A DNA stretch of 64,000 nt from an uncultured Bacteroidales bacterium (GTDB taxonomy: Bacteria; Bacteroidota; Bacteroidia; Bacteroidales; UBA932), in NCBI GenBank assembly GCA_905234795.1, contig CAJOIQ010000013.1, forward strand, positions 1-64,000, in the 5' to 3' direction. Under the pieces are notes generated by a model, which was given only the letters and a program-made list of their open reading frames with translations, was not told the DNA's origin and did not search any database. Shown piece by piece: positions 17,429-26,580 of this stretch. How positions within the stretch are numbered: the stretch's first letter is position 1; the number at the start of each line of letters is the position of its first letter. The translations under genes and the position numbers were made by a program.

Positions 17429-17740
17429 ATGGAAAACCGAGACAAATGGGCCTGGCTCAAGCGCAGCGACCACAATTACCTCCTTCCCTTCGTGATCGTG
17501 GTCACGGCGGTGGTGGCCCTGTGGCTGCTGTTCTTTGCGCACAACAGTGTGCTCAACTGGGTGAAGGCTTCCGTGGAAGAAAAGAACCAGGAGGCCGAAA
17601 TGGCCCGTTTGCAGGCCGAAATCGATGAGATGGACCGTGAGATTGACAATCTGCGCAACAACCGGGATTCCCTGGAGAGTTTTGCGCGGGACACCTATCA
17701 CTTTGCCGCCCCCGGGGACGACATATATATTGTAGAATAG
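17429..17740 (+). CDS. FtsB/DivIC-like septum formation initiator
   Basis: A 103-residue bitopic protein: a short cytoplasmic head, one membrane helix (YLLPFVIVVTAVVALWLLFFA, about residues 14-34) and a periplasmic coiled coil (EEKNQEAEMARLQAEIDEMD onwards), ending in the conserved SFARDTYHFAAPGDDIYIVE tail. This is the layout of FtsB/DivIC, which form the divisome complex with FtsL and FtsQ. Its last 43 nt overlap the end of the convergent folP gene, and both C-termini look genuine. Confidence 0.88.
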   Translation: MENRDKWAWLKRSDHNYLLPFVIVVTAVVALWLLFFAHNSVLNWVKASVEEKNQEAEMARLQAEIDEMDREIDNLRNNRDSLESFARDTYHFAAPGDDIYIVE

Positions 17741-18516
17741 AGACGGGCGGTGTTAATGGCTGCAGTCACATCGTGCACCCGCAGCCAGGTGGCACCTTTC
17801 TCCAAAGCGGCAAACTGCACCACTTGCGTAGCGGGCATCGCCTCATCCGGGGTGATGCCCAGCTTTTTGTAGATCATGCTCTTGCGGGATACGCCGATGA
17901 GTACCTCCCGCTGCGGGAATGCTTTCACCACCCGGTCCAGACCCTCCAGCAGTTCGTAATTCTGCGGCAGCGTCTTGGAAAAACCGAAGCCCGGGTCCAG
18001 GATCCACTCCCGAATACCCGCATCCTCGGCCTTCCGGGAGAATTCCCGGAAATAGTCGATGACCGCCTGGGTCACATCCTCATAATCCGTGAGGCTCTGC
18101 ATGGTTTCCGGCGTGCCCCGCATGTGCATGGCCACATACGGAAGTCCCAGCCTTCCCACCGTCTCCAGCATCTGGGGGTCCATCTGTCCCGCACTGATGT
18201 CATTCACCAGGAACGGGCCGATGGTATCGTACGTCCGCCGCACAATCTCGGCCCTGTACGTGTCGATGGAAATGATTCCGGACATCTCCCGGGCCAGGCT
18301 TTTTAGGACGGGCCCCAGGCGGTTCCATTCTTCTTCCAGAGGAGGCTGGGGAGAACCAGGCCGGGTGGAGCAGGCTCCCAGGTCCACCACATCGGCCCCT
18401 TCCTGGAACATGGCCAGGATGCGGGGAAGGGCAAGGTCGGCCCCTGTCCGGCTCCCTGCGTAGAAGGAGTCGGGCGTCAGGTTCACGATGCCCATGATAT
18501 GGATGTTATCTATCAA
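17698..18516 (-). CDS. folP: Dihydropteroate synthase
   Basis: FolP condenses dihydropterin pyrophosphate with p-aminobenzoate, in folate synthesis; it is the sulfonamide target. The TIM-barrel motifs are clear: MGIVNLTPDSFYAGSR, VDLGACSTRPGS, SIDTYRAEIV, NDISAG, DPGFGFSKT, GVSRKSM and RVHDVTAA. The frame has no ATG ahead of the first strand, so the start is TTG at 18514-18516 (reading LIDNIHIMGIVN) or the ATG at 18493-18495. The TTG is favoured because it follows the DoxX stop by 2 nt. The N-terminus is shorter than in Bacteroides relatives. Confidence 0.88.
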   Translation of the reverse strand: MIDNIHIMGIVNLTPDSFYAGSRTGADLALPRILAMFQEGADVVDLGACSTRPGSPQPPLEEEWNRLGPVLKSLAREMSGIISIDTYRAEIVRRTYDTIGPFLVNDISAGQMDPQMLETVGRLGLPYVAMHMRGTPETMQSLTDYEDVTQAVIDYFREFSRKAEDAGIREWILDPGFGFSKTLPQNYELLEGLDRVVKAFPQREVLIGVSRKSMIYKKLGITPDEAMPATQVVQFAALEKGATWLRVHDVTAAINTARLYSTIYMSSPGAAK

Positions 18517-18518
18517 GT

Positions 18519-19568
18519 TTACAGCAGTGTGAGAATGGCCAGCAGGGCCACGCAGAACCCTTGGGCGGTAACACGCCGGCGCGTGACGTGACGGGTAGAA
18601 AGGGCGTCGGGATCTCCGGCTACATCCCCAAAGAGGTCCTCCGGGAACTGGCGTACGCCCCACTTGTGGATGAGTTCTCCGTAATAGAAATAGGCCCCGC
18701 CGCCGTTGGAACGGTTGAGGGTGATAAGGGTTTTGTAGTCGGAGAAATACGGCTTGATATCCTGCGGCAGCCGAACGTCTTCCGGCCGGGCCGATACCAG
18801 CAGCAGGGGCATGGCTTCCGTGAAGGAGGCCGTGCGGTAATGTTGTTCCAGCAGGTCCCAATTCACCGTTTTGGGATCATAGACAGAGAATACCAGCACT
18901 TTCCCTGTAGCGGCAAGGTCGTCGCAGTATTCGCCGTCGGTGTTGGAGAAACTGAGGATGGGGGCCTTGCGGAAGGCTTTCTCGGAGGCTTCCTCGTCCA
19001 GGGAGGCGAACAGCTGGGAGCCCCAGTTGAAGGCTGTGAAATCCACCACAGGAAGGTGCGTATTGCTGTAGACGGCGGCCGCAATGATGGCCAGGGTGGC
19101 CATGACGGCCGATACACCTTTGCGCACCTTGGCCCGCCCGAATTCCTTGAAAGGCGTAAATGCGATGACGGCAAGTACAATCAGGATCACATTCTTCCAG
19201 AAGCTTTGCGCATGGCTCAGGTGGATAGCCTGCCCGAAGCATCCGCAGTCCATGGGCGCATCCCATATCCAGATGGCCAGGGTAAGGAGCGTGAAGCCTC
19301 CCAGCATGATATAGGCCACCAGGGCCGATACTTTGCGCAGCACGCCGGTAATGAGGCCGATACCCACCAGGCATTCCACAACAGGAAGGGCGATGCCGAT
19401 ATCTTTTGCGGCGGGGATGAGCCCGGGCATGTGCAGGAACTTGAGGTATTCCGTGACGATGAGCATGGTCCCCACCGGGTCCCACAGTTTAAGGATGCCG
19501 GAAATGAGGAAGACAAAGCCCAGCAGACCGGCGGCACGACGACGGAATCTCAGATAGCCCCTTTTCAT
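18519..19568 (-). CDS. DoxX/MauE-like membrane protein (BT_3928 type)
   Basis: A 349-residue membrane protein. The N-terminal half has four hydrophobic segments with the MauE/DoxX pattern (FLISGILKLWDP, ALPVVECLVGIGLI) and a cysteine motif WDAPMDCGCFG (about residues 102-112). After a further helix pair, residues 170-320 form a soluble domain (FNWGSQLFASLDEEA onwards) that may be thioredoxin-like but lacks a clear CxxC. A final hydrophobic segment closes the chain. Function is unknown; a role in thiol redox in the envelope is a guess from the CGC motif. The start overlaps the tmk stop by 4 nt (ATGA). Confidence 0.8.
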   Translation of the reverse strand: MKRGYLRFRRRAAGLLGFVFLISGILKLWDPVGTMLIVTEYLKFLHMPGLIPAAKDIGIALPVVECLVGIGLITGVLRKVSALVAYIMLGGFTLLTLAIWIWDAPMDCGCFGQAIHLSHAQSFWKNVILIVLAVIAFTPFKEFGRAKVRKGVSAVMATLAIIAAAVYSNTHLPVVDFTAFNWGSQLFASLDEEASEKAFRKAPILSFSNTDGEYCDDLAATGKVLVFSVYDPKTVNWDLLEQHYRTASFTEAMPLLLVSARPEDVRLPQDIKPYFSDYKTLITLNRSNGGGAYFYYGELIHKWGVRQFPEDLFGDVAGDPDALSTRHVTRRRVTAQGFCVALLAILTLL

Positions 19569-20245
19569 GACAGATACGGATCTACTGCGGCTTTCACTTT
19601 CTCAAAAATGGCATCTGGCGGCAGCATGGCGCCGTTTTCATCGGCACAGTCTATCCGGCGGAACTTGGGATCCCGCTGCGTTTCCCCAACATACATTTCC
19701 CGGACAGCCATCTGGAAAGCGATGGAAGCCTCATGAATGTCCTGGGCACCGGAAAGGTAATTGCGGTCCTGGCCTTCCCGCTGCTGGGTGAGGCTTTTCT
19801 CCACAAAGCCGATGGGAACATCCAGGAACAGGTTCAGGTCCGGTTTGGGAAGGCTGAAGTCCCCGTATTCGGTATTGAAAATCCAGTCCCGCAATTTGCT
19901 GCGTTCTTCTCCTGCGGGCAACTTGGCGCACTGGTAGGCAATATTGGAATACACATACCGGTCCAGCAGTACGGTTTTCCCTTCCTCCAGGGCCCGGCGC
20001 ATCTGGGGCGCGGCCCCGTGGCGGTCTTCGGCGAAGAGCAAGGCCACCAGCTGCGGGTGCACCTGGTCATTGCCGCCGAAGTCTCCCCGCAGGAAACGGG
20101 AAATGAGGTCTCCGTACACCGGAGCGTCGTAGCGCGGGAAATGGATGTACTCCAGGGATCCGCTGCGCTGCTGCAAATATTCTTTCAGTTGCTTGACCTG
20201 GGTGGATTTCCCAGCCCCGTCAAGTCCTTCCAATACGATGAGCAT
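19565..20245 (-). CDS. tmk: Thymidylate kinase
   Basis: dTMP kinase (226 residues) makes dTDP from dTMP and ATP. The P-loop is LEGLDGAGKSTQVKQL (about residues 5-20), with the dTMP-binding segment LLDRYVYSNIAYQ (about residues 94-106) and the lid region around QREGQDRNY. Length and order are normal. It follows infB by 3 nt on the same strand and is probably transcribed from the rimP operon promoter, followed by the DoxX gene and folP. Confidence 0.95.
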   Translation of the reverse strand: MLIVLEGLDGAGKSTQVKQLKEYLQQRSGSLEYIHFPRYDAPVYGDLISRFLRGDFGGNDQVHPQLVALLFAEDRHGAAPQMRRALEEGKTVLLDRYVYSNIAYQCAKLPAGEERSKLRDWIFNTEYGDFSLPKPDLNLFLDVPIGFVEKSLTQQREGQDRNYLSGAQDIHEASIAFQMAVREMYVGETQRDPKFRRIDCADENGAMLPPDAIFEKVKAAVDPYLS

Positions 20246-20248
20246 AGC

Positions 20249-22957
20249 CTACAGGCTCCGTTTGATTTCCACAATCTGGAAGGCCTCGATGATGTCTCCG
20301 GGGTGGATGTCGTTGTAGCGCTCCAGGCCGCAGCCGCATTCCATACCCGCAGGCACTTCCTTGGCCTGGTCCTTGCCCCTTTGCAGGGAAGAGAGGGAAC
20401 CAGTGTACACCACGATGCCGTCACGGATGAGCCGCACTTCGGCCTTGTTCACCAGTTTTCCTTCCTTCACGATGCAGCCGGCGATGGTACCCACCTTGGA
20501 GATCTTGAAGGTCTGCTTCACCTCGGCGGTGGCGGTGACCTCTTCCTTCTTCTCGGGCTCCAGCATACCCTCGATACCTTCCTTCACCTCGTTGATGCAG
20601 TCGTAGATCACGGAGTACAGGCGGATTTCGATGCCCTCTTTCTCGGCGGCGCGACGGGCTTCGGCGCTGGGACGCACCTGGAAGCCGATGATCACGGCGT
20701 CGGAGGCTTCGGCCAGCAGGACATCGGACTCGCTGATGGCACCCACGGCCTTGTGGATCACGTTCACGCGCACTTCCTCGGTGGAAAGTTTGATGAGGGA
20801 ATCGGACAGGGCTTCCACGGAACCATCCACGTCGCCCTTGACGATGACATTGAGTTCCTTGAAGTTGCCGATGGCGATACGGCGGCCGATCTCCTCCAGG
20901 GTGAGGTGCTTCTGCGTCTTGATGCCCTGGATGCGGATGAGTTGCTCGCGGCGCTGGGCGATGCTCTTGGCCTCTTTTTCATCGGCCATGATGTTGAACT
21001 TCTCACCGGCGGCGGGGGCTCCGTTCAGGCCCAGCAGGGAAACCGGCGTGGAAGGACCGGCGCTCTCCACTTTTTGTCCGCGCTCGTTGTACATGGCCTT
21101 CACACGGCCGTAGTAACTGCCGGAGATGATGACGTCTCCCACGTGGACGGTACCGTCCTGCACCAGCACGGTGGCCAGGTAACCGCGGCCTTTGTCCAGG
21201 GAACTCTCGATAACGGCACCCACACCCAGTTTGTTGGGGTTGGCCTTCAGTTCCAGGAGGTCGGTCTCGAAGAGCACTTTCTCCAGGAGCTTGTCCACGT
21301 TGATGCCTTTCTTGGCCGATATTTCCTGGCACTGGTACTTGCCGCCCCAGTCTTCCACCAGGATGTTCATCTCACTCAGCTGACGGCGGATGGTGTCGGC
21401 GTTGGCACCGGGCTTATCGATCTTGTTGATGGCGAAGACCATGGGTACGCCGGCTGCCTGTGCATGGGCGATGGCTTCCTTGGTCTGGGGCATCACGGCG
21501 TCGTCGGCGGCCACGATGATGATGGCCAGGTCCGTCATCTGGGCGCCGCGGGCACGCATGGCCGTGAAAGCTTCGTGACCCGGGGTATCCAGGAAAGTGA
21601 TGTGACGGCCGCTGGGCAGGGTGACGTTGTATGCGCCGATGTGCTGGGTAATGCCGCCGGCCTCACCGGCAATGACGTTGGAATTGCGGATGTTGTCCAG
21701 CAGGGAAGTCTTACCATGGTCTACGTGACCCATCACGGTAATCACCGGCGGGCGTTCCACCAGGTCTTCCTCGCGGTCGGGTTCCTGCTGCTCAATCTCC
21801 TCGGACAGTTCGGCCGTTACGAATTCTACCTTATAACCGAATTCCTCGGCCACCAGGACCAGGGTTTCGGCGTCCAGACGCTGGTTGATGGACACCATCA
21901 TGCCCAGGGACATGCAGGCGCCGATCACCTTCACCACAGGAGTGTTGTTCATGAGGGTGGCCAGATCGTTCACGGTCACGAACTCCGTCACTTTGAGCAC
22001 CTTGTTCTCGGCGGCTGCGGCTTCCATCTCCTCCTGGGAGCGGATGGCGGCAATCTCACGCTTCTCCTTGCGGTGCTTGGCGCCGAAGTTGTTGCGCGTG
22101 CTCTCGTTCATCTTGGCGTAGGTCTCTTTTACCTGCTTCTGGATTTCCTTCTGCAGTTCTTCCTGCTCGGCCTCGGTCATAGCGGGCTTGAAGCGGTCCT
22201 TCTTGCGGCCTTTTCCTCCCTGGACAGCGTTGTTGTTGTCCTTCTTCTTGGGATTCTTTTCGGCCTGCACCTTGGTGACGTCCACCTTCTGGGTGCCGCC
22301 GCTCTTGATGCGCTCGCGCTTCTTGGTCTTCTTGGGGTCGAACTGAGCCAGGTCAATCTTGCCCACCACTTTGAAGGGAGCCTTGGATTCTTCTGCAGAG
22401 GCCTCCGCAGGGGTCGGGGCGGGGGTTTCCTCCACTTCAGGAGCTTCGGGTTCTTCTTCAACGACAGGTTCGGGTTCAGAGGTGGCTGACACTTCCTGAG
22501 GAGCATCGGCCATCTCTTCTGCGACGAAGGAAGTGTCAGTCACCTCAATTGCAGCGGCCTCTTCCTCTGCCAGCGTCACTTCGGCCGGTTCTGCTTCAGG
22601 CTCGGTTTCTACCACCGGCTCGGGTTCGGGCTCTTTCACCGGTTCCGGCTTGCGGGACAGGTTGTTGCTCTTGATGACGGTAACGCGTTCCGGCTCAAAC
22701 TCGTCTTCTTCCTCTTCCGGTTTCTTGCCGGCCTTGTCCAGGATCTCGGTGAGTTTGACGTCCACTTTTTCGGCCGCCTCCTTCAGTTCCAGGTCCTTGC
22801 CGAACTTCTTGTGCAGTTCGGGAAGGAATTCGTCGGAGACCTTTAGATTAGGATTGGCGTCCTCGATACCGGCACCCTTGGAATTCAGGAATTCCACCAG
22901 GGTGTCCAGCCCGATGTTGAATTGTTTGATCAGTTTCGATAGTCTGATTTCTGCCAT
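20249..22957 (-). CDS. infB: Translation initiation factor IF-2
   Basis: IF-2 (902 residues) is the GTPase that brings fMet-tRNA to the 30S subunit. The N-terminal IF2_N domain starts [15 protein letters not shown]. It is followed by a long acidic and Pro/Glu-rich linker (about residues 100-300), then the G domain (G1 [15 protein letters not shown]3 DTPGHEAF, G4 NKID near residues 405-520), and domains II to IV with a C-terminal [19 protein letters not shown] segment. The long low-complexity linker is normal for Bacteroidetes. It lies 24 nt after nusA. Confidence 0.97.
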   Translation of the reverse strand: MAEIRLSKLIKQFNIGLDTLVEFLNSKGAGIEDANPNLKVSDEFLPELHKKFGKDLELKEAAEKVDVKLTEILDKAGKKPEEEEDEFEPERVTVIKSNNLSRKPEPVKEPEPEPVVETEPEAEPAEVTLAEEEAAAIEVTDTSFVAEEMADAPQEVSATSEPEPVVEEEPEAPEVEETPAPTPAEASAEESKAPFKVVGKIDLAQFDPKKTKKRERIKSGGTQKVDVTKVQAEKNPKKKDNNNAVQGGKGRKKDRFKPAMTEAEQEELQKEIQKQVKETYAKMNESTRNNFGAKHRKEKREIAAIRSQEEMEAAAAENKVLKVTEFVTVNDLATLMNNTPVVKVIGACMSLGMMVSINQRLDAETLVLVAEEFGYKVEFVTAELSEEIEQQEPDREEDLVERPPVITVMGHVDHGKTSLLDNIRNSNVIAGEAGGITQHIGAYNVTLPSGRHITFLDTPGHEAFTAMRARGAQMTDLAIIIVAADDAVMPQTKEAIAHAQAAGVPMVFAINKIDKPGANADTIRRQLSEMNILVEDWGGKYQCQEISAKKGINVDKLLEKVLFETDLLELKANPNKLGVGAVIESSLDKGRGYLATVLVQDGTVHVGDVIISGSYYGRVKAMYNERGQKVESAGPSTPVSLLGLNGAPAAGEKFNIMADEKEAKSIAQRREQLIRIQGIKTQKHLTLEEIGRRIAIGNFKELNVIVKGDVDGSVEALSDSLIKLSTEEVRVNVIHKAVGAISESDVLLAEASDAVIIGFQVRPSAEARRAAEKEGIEIRLYSVIYDCINEVKEGIEGMLEPEKKEEVTATAEVKQTFKISKVGTIAGCIVKEGKLVNKAEVRLIRDGIVVYTGSLSSLQRGKDQAKEVPAGMECGCGLERYNDIHPGDIIEAFQIVEIKRSL

Positions 22958-22981
22958 ATAGTAACCCCTTTTCTTGCTAAA

Positions 22982-24250
22982 TTATTCTTCAAATTCTGCG
23001 TGGAGAATCTTGAGGACCTCTTCTACGGTCTCGTCCTCAAGGTCGGCACGGGTAGCGATCTCGGCCGGATCCAGGGCCATGACGCTACGGGCGGTGTCGC
23101 AGCCGATGGACTGCAGGCGCTCGATCACCCAAGGATCGATGACGTCGGTGAACTCGCTCAGGAGAACGTCGTCCTCCTCTTCCTCGCTGGGCTGGATCTC
23201 ACGCCAGACCTCGATTTCGCGGCCCACCAGCATGCCGGCCAGTTTGATGTTCACGCCGCCCTTGCCGATACCCTTCTTCACTTCGTCGGCCTGCATGTAG
23301 ACCTTGATCTTTTCCTCGGGGCTGCTGCCCAGGTCGATGCGGGAGATGCGGGCCGGATTCAGGGCGCGCTGGATCATGAGCTGCGGGTTGGAGCTCCACT
23401 GGATGACGTCGATGTTCTCGTTGCGCAGTTCGCGCACGATACCCATGATGCGGGAACCCTTCACGCCGATGCAGGCGCCGATGGGGTCGATGCGGTCGTC
23501 ATAGGATTCCACGGCTACCTTGGCGCGTTCTCCGGGGATGCGGACCACCTTCTTAACGGTGATGAGGCCGTCGTAGATTTCGGGAACCTCCATCTCGAAG
23601 AGCTTTTCCAGGAAGGAGTCGGTGGTGCGGGAAAGCACAATGTAGGGCGTGGTGTTGTTCTTCATCTCCACGCTCTTGATGATGGCGCGCACGGAGTCGC
23701 TCTTCTTGAAGTGCTCTCCAGGGATCTGCTCGCTCTTGGGCATGCGCAGCTCGTTGCCGTCCTCGTCCAGGATGAGGACCTCGTTCTTCCAGGTCTGGTA
23801 TACTTCGCCGGTGAAGATCTCACCCACGCGCTCGCTGTATTTCTTGAAGACGTTGGCCTTTTCGATGTCCATGATGCGGCCCTGGAGGTTCTGACGGATG
23901 TTCAGGATGCCGCGGCGGCCGAAGGAGCTCAGGGAGAGCTTGCGGGCGAAGGTGTCGCCAATCTCGTAGTCGTCGTCACCGGTTTCGGCCTTGATCTCTT
24001 CCAGGGTGATCTGGGTCACGGGGTCTTCCACTTCCTCTACTACCTCGAAGTTCTGGTAGATCTCGCAGTCTCCCTTGTCCACGTTAATGATGACGTCGAA
24101 GTTGTCGGCGCTGCCATAGGTCTTGGCCAGCTGCGTGAGGAACACGTCCTTGAGTACACCCAGCATCACCGGACGGTCGATGCTCTTCTCTTCCTTGAAA
24201 TCCTTGAAAGCGTCAATCAAGGTGATTTCTTTCTCTTTTTCTTTTGCCAT
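22982..24250 (-). CDS. nusA: Transcription termination/antitermination factor NusA
   Basis: NusA (422 residues) binds RNA polymerase and modulates pausing and hairpin termination. Visible are the N-terminal RNAP-binding domain (ALIDAFKDFKEEKS-like opening), an S1 domain (about residues 130-210) and two KH domains (GACIGVKGSRIMGIVRELR near residues 250-268, and KGGVNIKLAGMLVGREIEVW). The tail is acidic and short, without the alpha-proteobacterial repeats. It is the middle gene of rimP-nusA-infB. The hairpin in the leader upstream of rimP makes feedback by NusA conceivable. Confidence 0.95.
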   Translation of the reverse strand: MAKEKEKEITLIDAFKDFKEEKSIDRPVMLGVLKDVFLTQLAKTYGSADNFDVIINVDKGDCEIYQNFEVVEEVEDPVTQITLEEIKAETGDDDYEIGDTFARKLSLSSFGRRGILNIRQNLQGRIMDIEKANVFKKYSERVGEIFTGEVYQTWKNEVLILDEDGNELRMPKSEQIPGEHFKKSDSVRAIIKSVEMKNNTTPYIVLSRTTDSFLEKLFEMEVPEIYDGLITVKKVVRIPGERAKVAVESYDDRIDPIGACIGVKGSRIMGIVRELRNENIDVIQWSSNPQLMIQRALNPARISRIDLGSSPEEKIKVYMQADEVKKGIGKGGVNIKLAGMLVGREIEVWREIQPSEEEEDDVLLSEFTDVIDPWVIERLQSIGCDTARSVMALDPAEIATRADLEDETVEEVLKILHAEFEE

Positions 24251-24264
24251 TTTATGTGTTATTA

Positions 24265-24678
24265 TTACTTAAAATCAATCACGGGGCGCACGGAATTGAT
24301 CTGTGCGAAGGGGATGACGGTCTGGTCCACCGTAACGGCTTCTTCGGTGTAGGCATTGAGGATGCCTTTCACCTTTTTCCCGCCCTTCATCCATACATCC
24401 ACCTGCGTGCCGATGGCCTTCAGGTACTGCTCGGCCACCTTGAACGGGCGGTCCAGGCCGGCCGATGACACCGTGAGGGCATAGTCTTCCACATCCTGGT
24501 CGAAGGCCTCGTGCACCACTTTGTCGATGGCTGCGCAATCCTCCCAGTCCACCACGCCTTCTTCTTTCTCGATAATCACCTCGATGTCATTGTCCTTGGA
24601 AACGGTCACTTCCACCAGGAAACAACCCCTTTCCGCTACGGCCTGCTCTACGGCCTGAGTGATTTGTTCTTTTGTCAT
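24265..24678 (-). CDS. rimP: Ribosome maturation factor RimP
   Basis: A small 137-residue protein needed for late 30S assembly. It is shorter than the Escherichia coli protein, but the family pattern is clear: ERGCFLVEVTVSKDNDIEVIIEKEEG, DYALTVSSAGLDRPFKVAEQYL and a C-terminal SH3-like strand set (KVKGILNAYTEEAVTV). It opens the rimP-nusA-infB operon, the canonical order. The promoter box (24731-24738) and a terminator-like hairpin (24694-24717) lie between it and the upstream gene. Confidence 0.93.
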   Translation of the reverse strand: MTKEQITQAVEQAVAERGCFLVEVTVSKDNDIEVIIEKEEGVVDWEDCAAIDKVVHEAFDQDVEDYALTVSSAGLDRPFKVAEQYLKAIGTQVDVWMKGGKKVKGILNAYTEEAVTVDQTVIPFAQINSVRPVIDFK

Positions 24679-24685
24679 AGGCTCT

Positions 24686-24717
24686 AAAAAAAAGATAGGG
24701 GACCGGCGTCCTCTATC
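24686..24717 (-). terminator. Terminator or attenuator in the rimP leader
   Basis: On the minus strand GATAGAGGAC (24708-24717) can pair with GTCCCCTATC (24694-24703) over a 4-nt loop with one mismatch, and is followed directly by eight T (24686-24693). It stands downstream of the rimP promoter box and upstream of the ATG at 24678. It would therefore terminate both read-through from the HAD gene and transcripts started at the rimP promoter. Confidence 0.75.
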
Positions 24718-24730
24718 TCGTTCACAGGTG

Positions 24731-24738
24731 CAAAGGTA
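24731..24738 (-). promoter_or_regulatory. -7 box for rimP-nusA-infB
   Basis: CAAAGGTA on the plus strand reads TACCTTTG on the minus strand, matching TAnnTTTG. Transcription would begin near 24725, a few bases before the leader hairpin. A -33 element was not identified with confidence. Confidence 0.6.
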
Positions 24739-24757
24739 ATAATAATTGTTGGAAATA

Positions 24758-25402
24758 TCAAATCAAATGCAGAATTTCCCCAAATCCGTCCACGACGTAA
24801 CGGGCCCCGGCCTGCATCAGCGCTTCCCGTCCGGAATTGCCGTAGGTGACCCCGCATGTGCGGGCACCGGCACGGGAACCCATCAGAATGTCCACCGGCA
24901 TGTCTCCCACCACAAGGGCATCGTCGGCATCCACACCCAGGGCTTCCAGGGTATTGAGCACGGGATCCGGGTGAGGTTTGGCGCGGGTAACGTCTTCGGC
25001 CCCCAGGACATAGGAGATGTATGGCGCAATGCCCATGTCGCGCAGGAAATCGGCCAGGGAATCATGGCCGCGGGAGGAGGCTACGGTGAGGCGGATGCCT
25101 TTTGCCGATAATGCCTGCAAAGTTTCCTTCACCCCGGGGAACAGGGCGGGGACGAACTGTTTTTTGAAAACGTCAAAGACTTCCCGGTAGGTCTGTACCC
25201 AGATGGGAAGCGTCTCCGGCCCTACATCGGGATACATGGTGGTGATGCATTCCCGCAGGGGCAGGCCGATGGTGGCCACGATGCCGGCTTCGTCGGTCAC
25301 GGGGTAGCCCATCCGGCGCTGCGCCTCCTGGTTGGTGCGCACGATGAGTTCCCGGGTATCGGCCAGGGTTCCGTCAAAATCCAGGATGATGAGTTTAATC
25401 AT
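24758..25402 (-). CDS. HAD-superfamily phosphatase
   Basis: A 214-residue haloacid dehalogenase-like hydrolase with a cap domain between motif I and the rest of the core (phosphoglycolate phosphatase/beta-phosphoglucomutase type). Motif I is ILDFDGTLADT (about residues 6-16), motif II VASSRGH, motif III around RAKPHPDPVL and motif IV VVGDMPVDI. The substrate is not known. The start is the ATG at 25400-25402. It is preceded by a perfect -7 box whose last base is only 3 nt from the ATG, so the mRNA could be leaderless. The longer frame upstream has no family similarity. Confidence 0.9.
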   Translation of the reverse strand: MIKLIILDFDGTLADTRELIVRTNQEAQRRMGYPVTDEAGIVATIGLPLRECITTMYPDVGPETLPIWVQTYREVFDVFKKQFVPALFPGVKETLQALSAKGIRLTVASSRGHDSLADFLRDMGIAPYISYVLGAEDVTRAKPHPDPVLNTLEALGVDADDALVVGDMPVDILMGSRAGARTCGVTYGNSGREALMQAGARYVVDGFGEILHLI

Positions 25403-25405
25403 GCC

Positions 25406-25452
25406 CAAAGATACGAACTTCTTCTTATTCTTCCGAAGATTTCGTACATTTG
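25406..25452. promoter_or_regulatory. Divergent promoters, HAD gene and GH20-like gene
   Basis: CAAAGATA at 25406-25413 gives TATCTTTG on the minus strand, ending 3 nt before the HAD gene ATG. TACATTTG at 25445-25452 on the plus strand lies 20 nt before the ATG of the GH20-like gene. Both match TAnnTTTG. Confidence 0.65.
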
Positions 25453-25472
25453 TGGTACAACCTTTTTCGCTT

Positions 25473-26579
25473 ATGAAAAAATACCTCATCGGCCTGCTGC
25501 TCCTGACCGCCTGCCTGATTTCCCGGGCACAGGACATTGACAAGAAGCTTCCCATCCGCGGTTTTTCCATCGAGGCTCCGTCGGCGCGGGGAGTGGACGC
25601 CTTCATCCGTTTTATTGAGGAAGAGCTGGCTCCCGCCAGGGTGAACCTCCTCATCCTGCGCGTGGACTGGAATTACGCCTATGTTTCCCATCCCGAACTG
25701 CAGGACCCTCATCCGCTGTCCAAGGAGGATGCCGGAAAACTGGTGGCGGCCTGCCGGAAGCACGGTATTCGTCTGGTCCCTCAGGTGAACCTGCTGGGCC
25801 ATCAGTCCTGGGCCAAGGAAACCTATGCCCTGCTTCGGGAATATCCCCAGTTTGACGAGAATCCTTCCGTGAAGACGGAGTTCTATAGCAAGTGGCCCAA
25901 TCCGTATCGGCTTTACTGCAAGAGCTACTGCCCGCTCCACCCCGATGTACACAAGGTGGTCTTCGAGGTGGTGGATGAGATTTGCGACGCTTTCCAGGCC
26001 GATGCTTTCCATGCCGGCATGGACGAGGTCTTCTATTTGGGAGAGGACGAATGCCCCCGTTGTCACGGAAAGGACAAGAGTGAACTCTTTGCCGGGGAAG
26101 TTACCGTCCTCCACGACCATCTGGCCTCCAAAGGCCGCCAGATGATGATCTGGGGAGACCGTCTGCTGGATGGCCGCACCACGGGCCTGGGAGAATGGGA
26201 AGCCAGTTACAACGATACCTGGCGGGCCATTGACATGATACCCAGGGATGTGCTCATCTGCGACTGGCATTATGAAAGGGCCGACCTGAGTGCGGTGTAT
26301 TTTGCCATGAAAGGGCTCCCGGTGGTGTCCTGCGGATACAACAATCCCCAGACTTCCGTCCAGCAGGTAAAAGATATGATCCGGTTCCGTTCCCAGGCCA
26401 CAGAGGAAACCGCCGAACGCCTCCAGGGGTATATCCACACCATCTGGAGCAGCGCCGGCAGCTTCCTGCGCGGCTATTACCGCCATCCGGGAGAGGAAGG
26501 CCCCCGCGGCCGCCAGGACGGCAGCGTGGACGCCGCCAAGGCCGTATTGAGTTATTTCAAGGAATTAGATATACAGTAG
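25473..26579 (+). CDS. Secreted GH20-like glycoside hydrolase
   Basis: A 368-residue protein with a signal peptide (MKKYLIGLLLLTACLISRAQ) and a TIM-barrel of the hexosaminidase (GH20) type. The acid pair appears in AFHAGMDEVFYLGEDEC (about residues 186-202), equivalent to the Asp-Glu catalytic pair, and WGDRLLDG, WHYERADL and IWSSAGSF add to the active-site face. A cysteine cluster (CPRCHG) follows the catalytic loop. It lacks the usual N-terminal GH20b domain, so its linkage preference is uncertain. It probably acts on N-acetylhexosaminides in the periplasm. RidA follows by 1 nt. Confidence 0.8.
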   Translation: MKKYLIGLLLLTACLISRAQDIDKKLPIRGFSIEAPSARGVDAFIRFIEEELAPARVNLLILRVDWNYAYVSHPELQDPHPLSKEDAGKLVAACRKHGIRLVPQVNLLGHQSWAKETYALLREYPQFDENPSVKTEFYSKWPNPYRLYCKSYCPLHPDVHKVVFEVVDEICDAFQADAFHAGMDEVFYLGEDECPRCHGKDKSELFAGEVTVLHDHLASKGRQMMIWGDRLLDGRTTGLGEWEASYNDTWRAIDMIPRDVLICDWHYERADLSAVYFAMKGLPVVSCGYNNPQTSVQQVKDMIRFRSQATEETAERLQGYIHTIWSSAGSFLRGYYRHPGEEGPRGRQDGSVDAAKAVLSYFKELDIQ

Positions 26580-26580
26580 C

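Noticed and set aside
18517..18861. Longer N-terminus of folP up to 18861
   Set aside because: This part of the frame is antisense-frame reading of the DoxX gene, is rich in Arg, Pro and His, and has no family similarity.
19733..22489. Open frame of 918 codons on the plus strand
   Set aside because: It is the complement of infB and the start of tmk, both with clear motifs. The long frame reflects the codon composition of the real genes (GC-rich third positions), and its translation is His/Gly/Val-rich without a family pattern.
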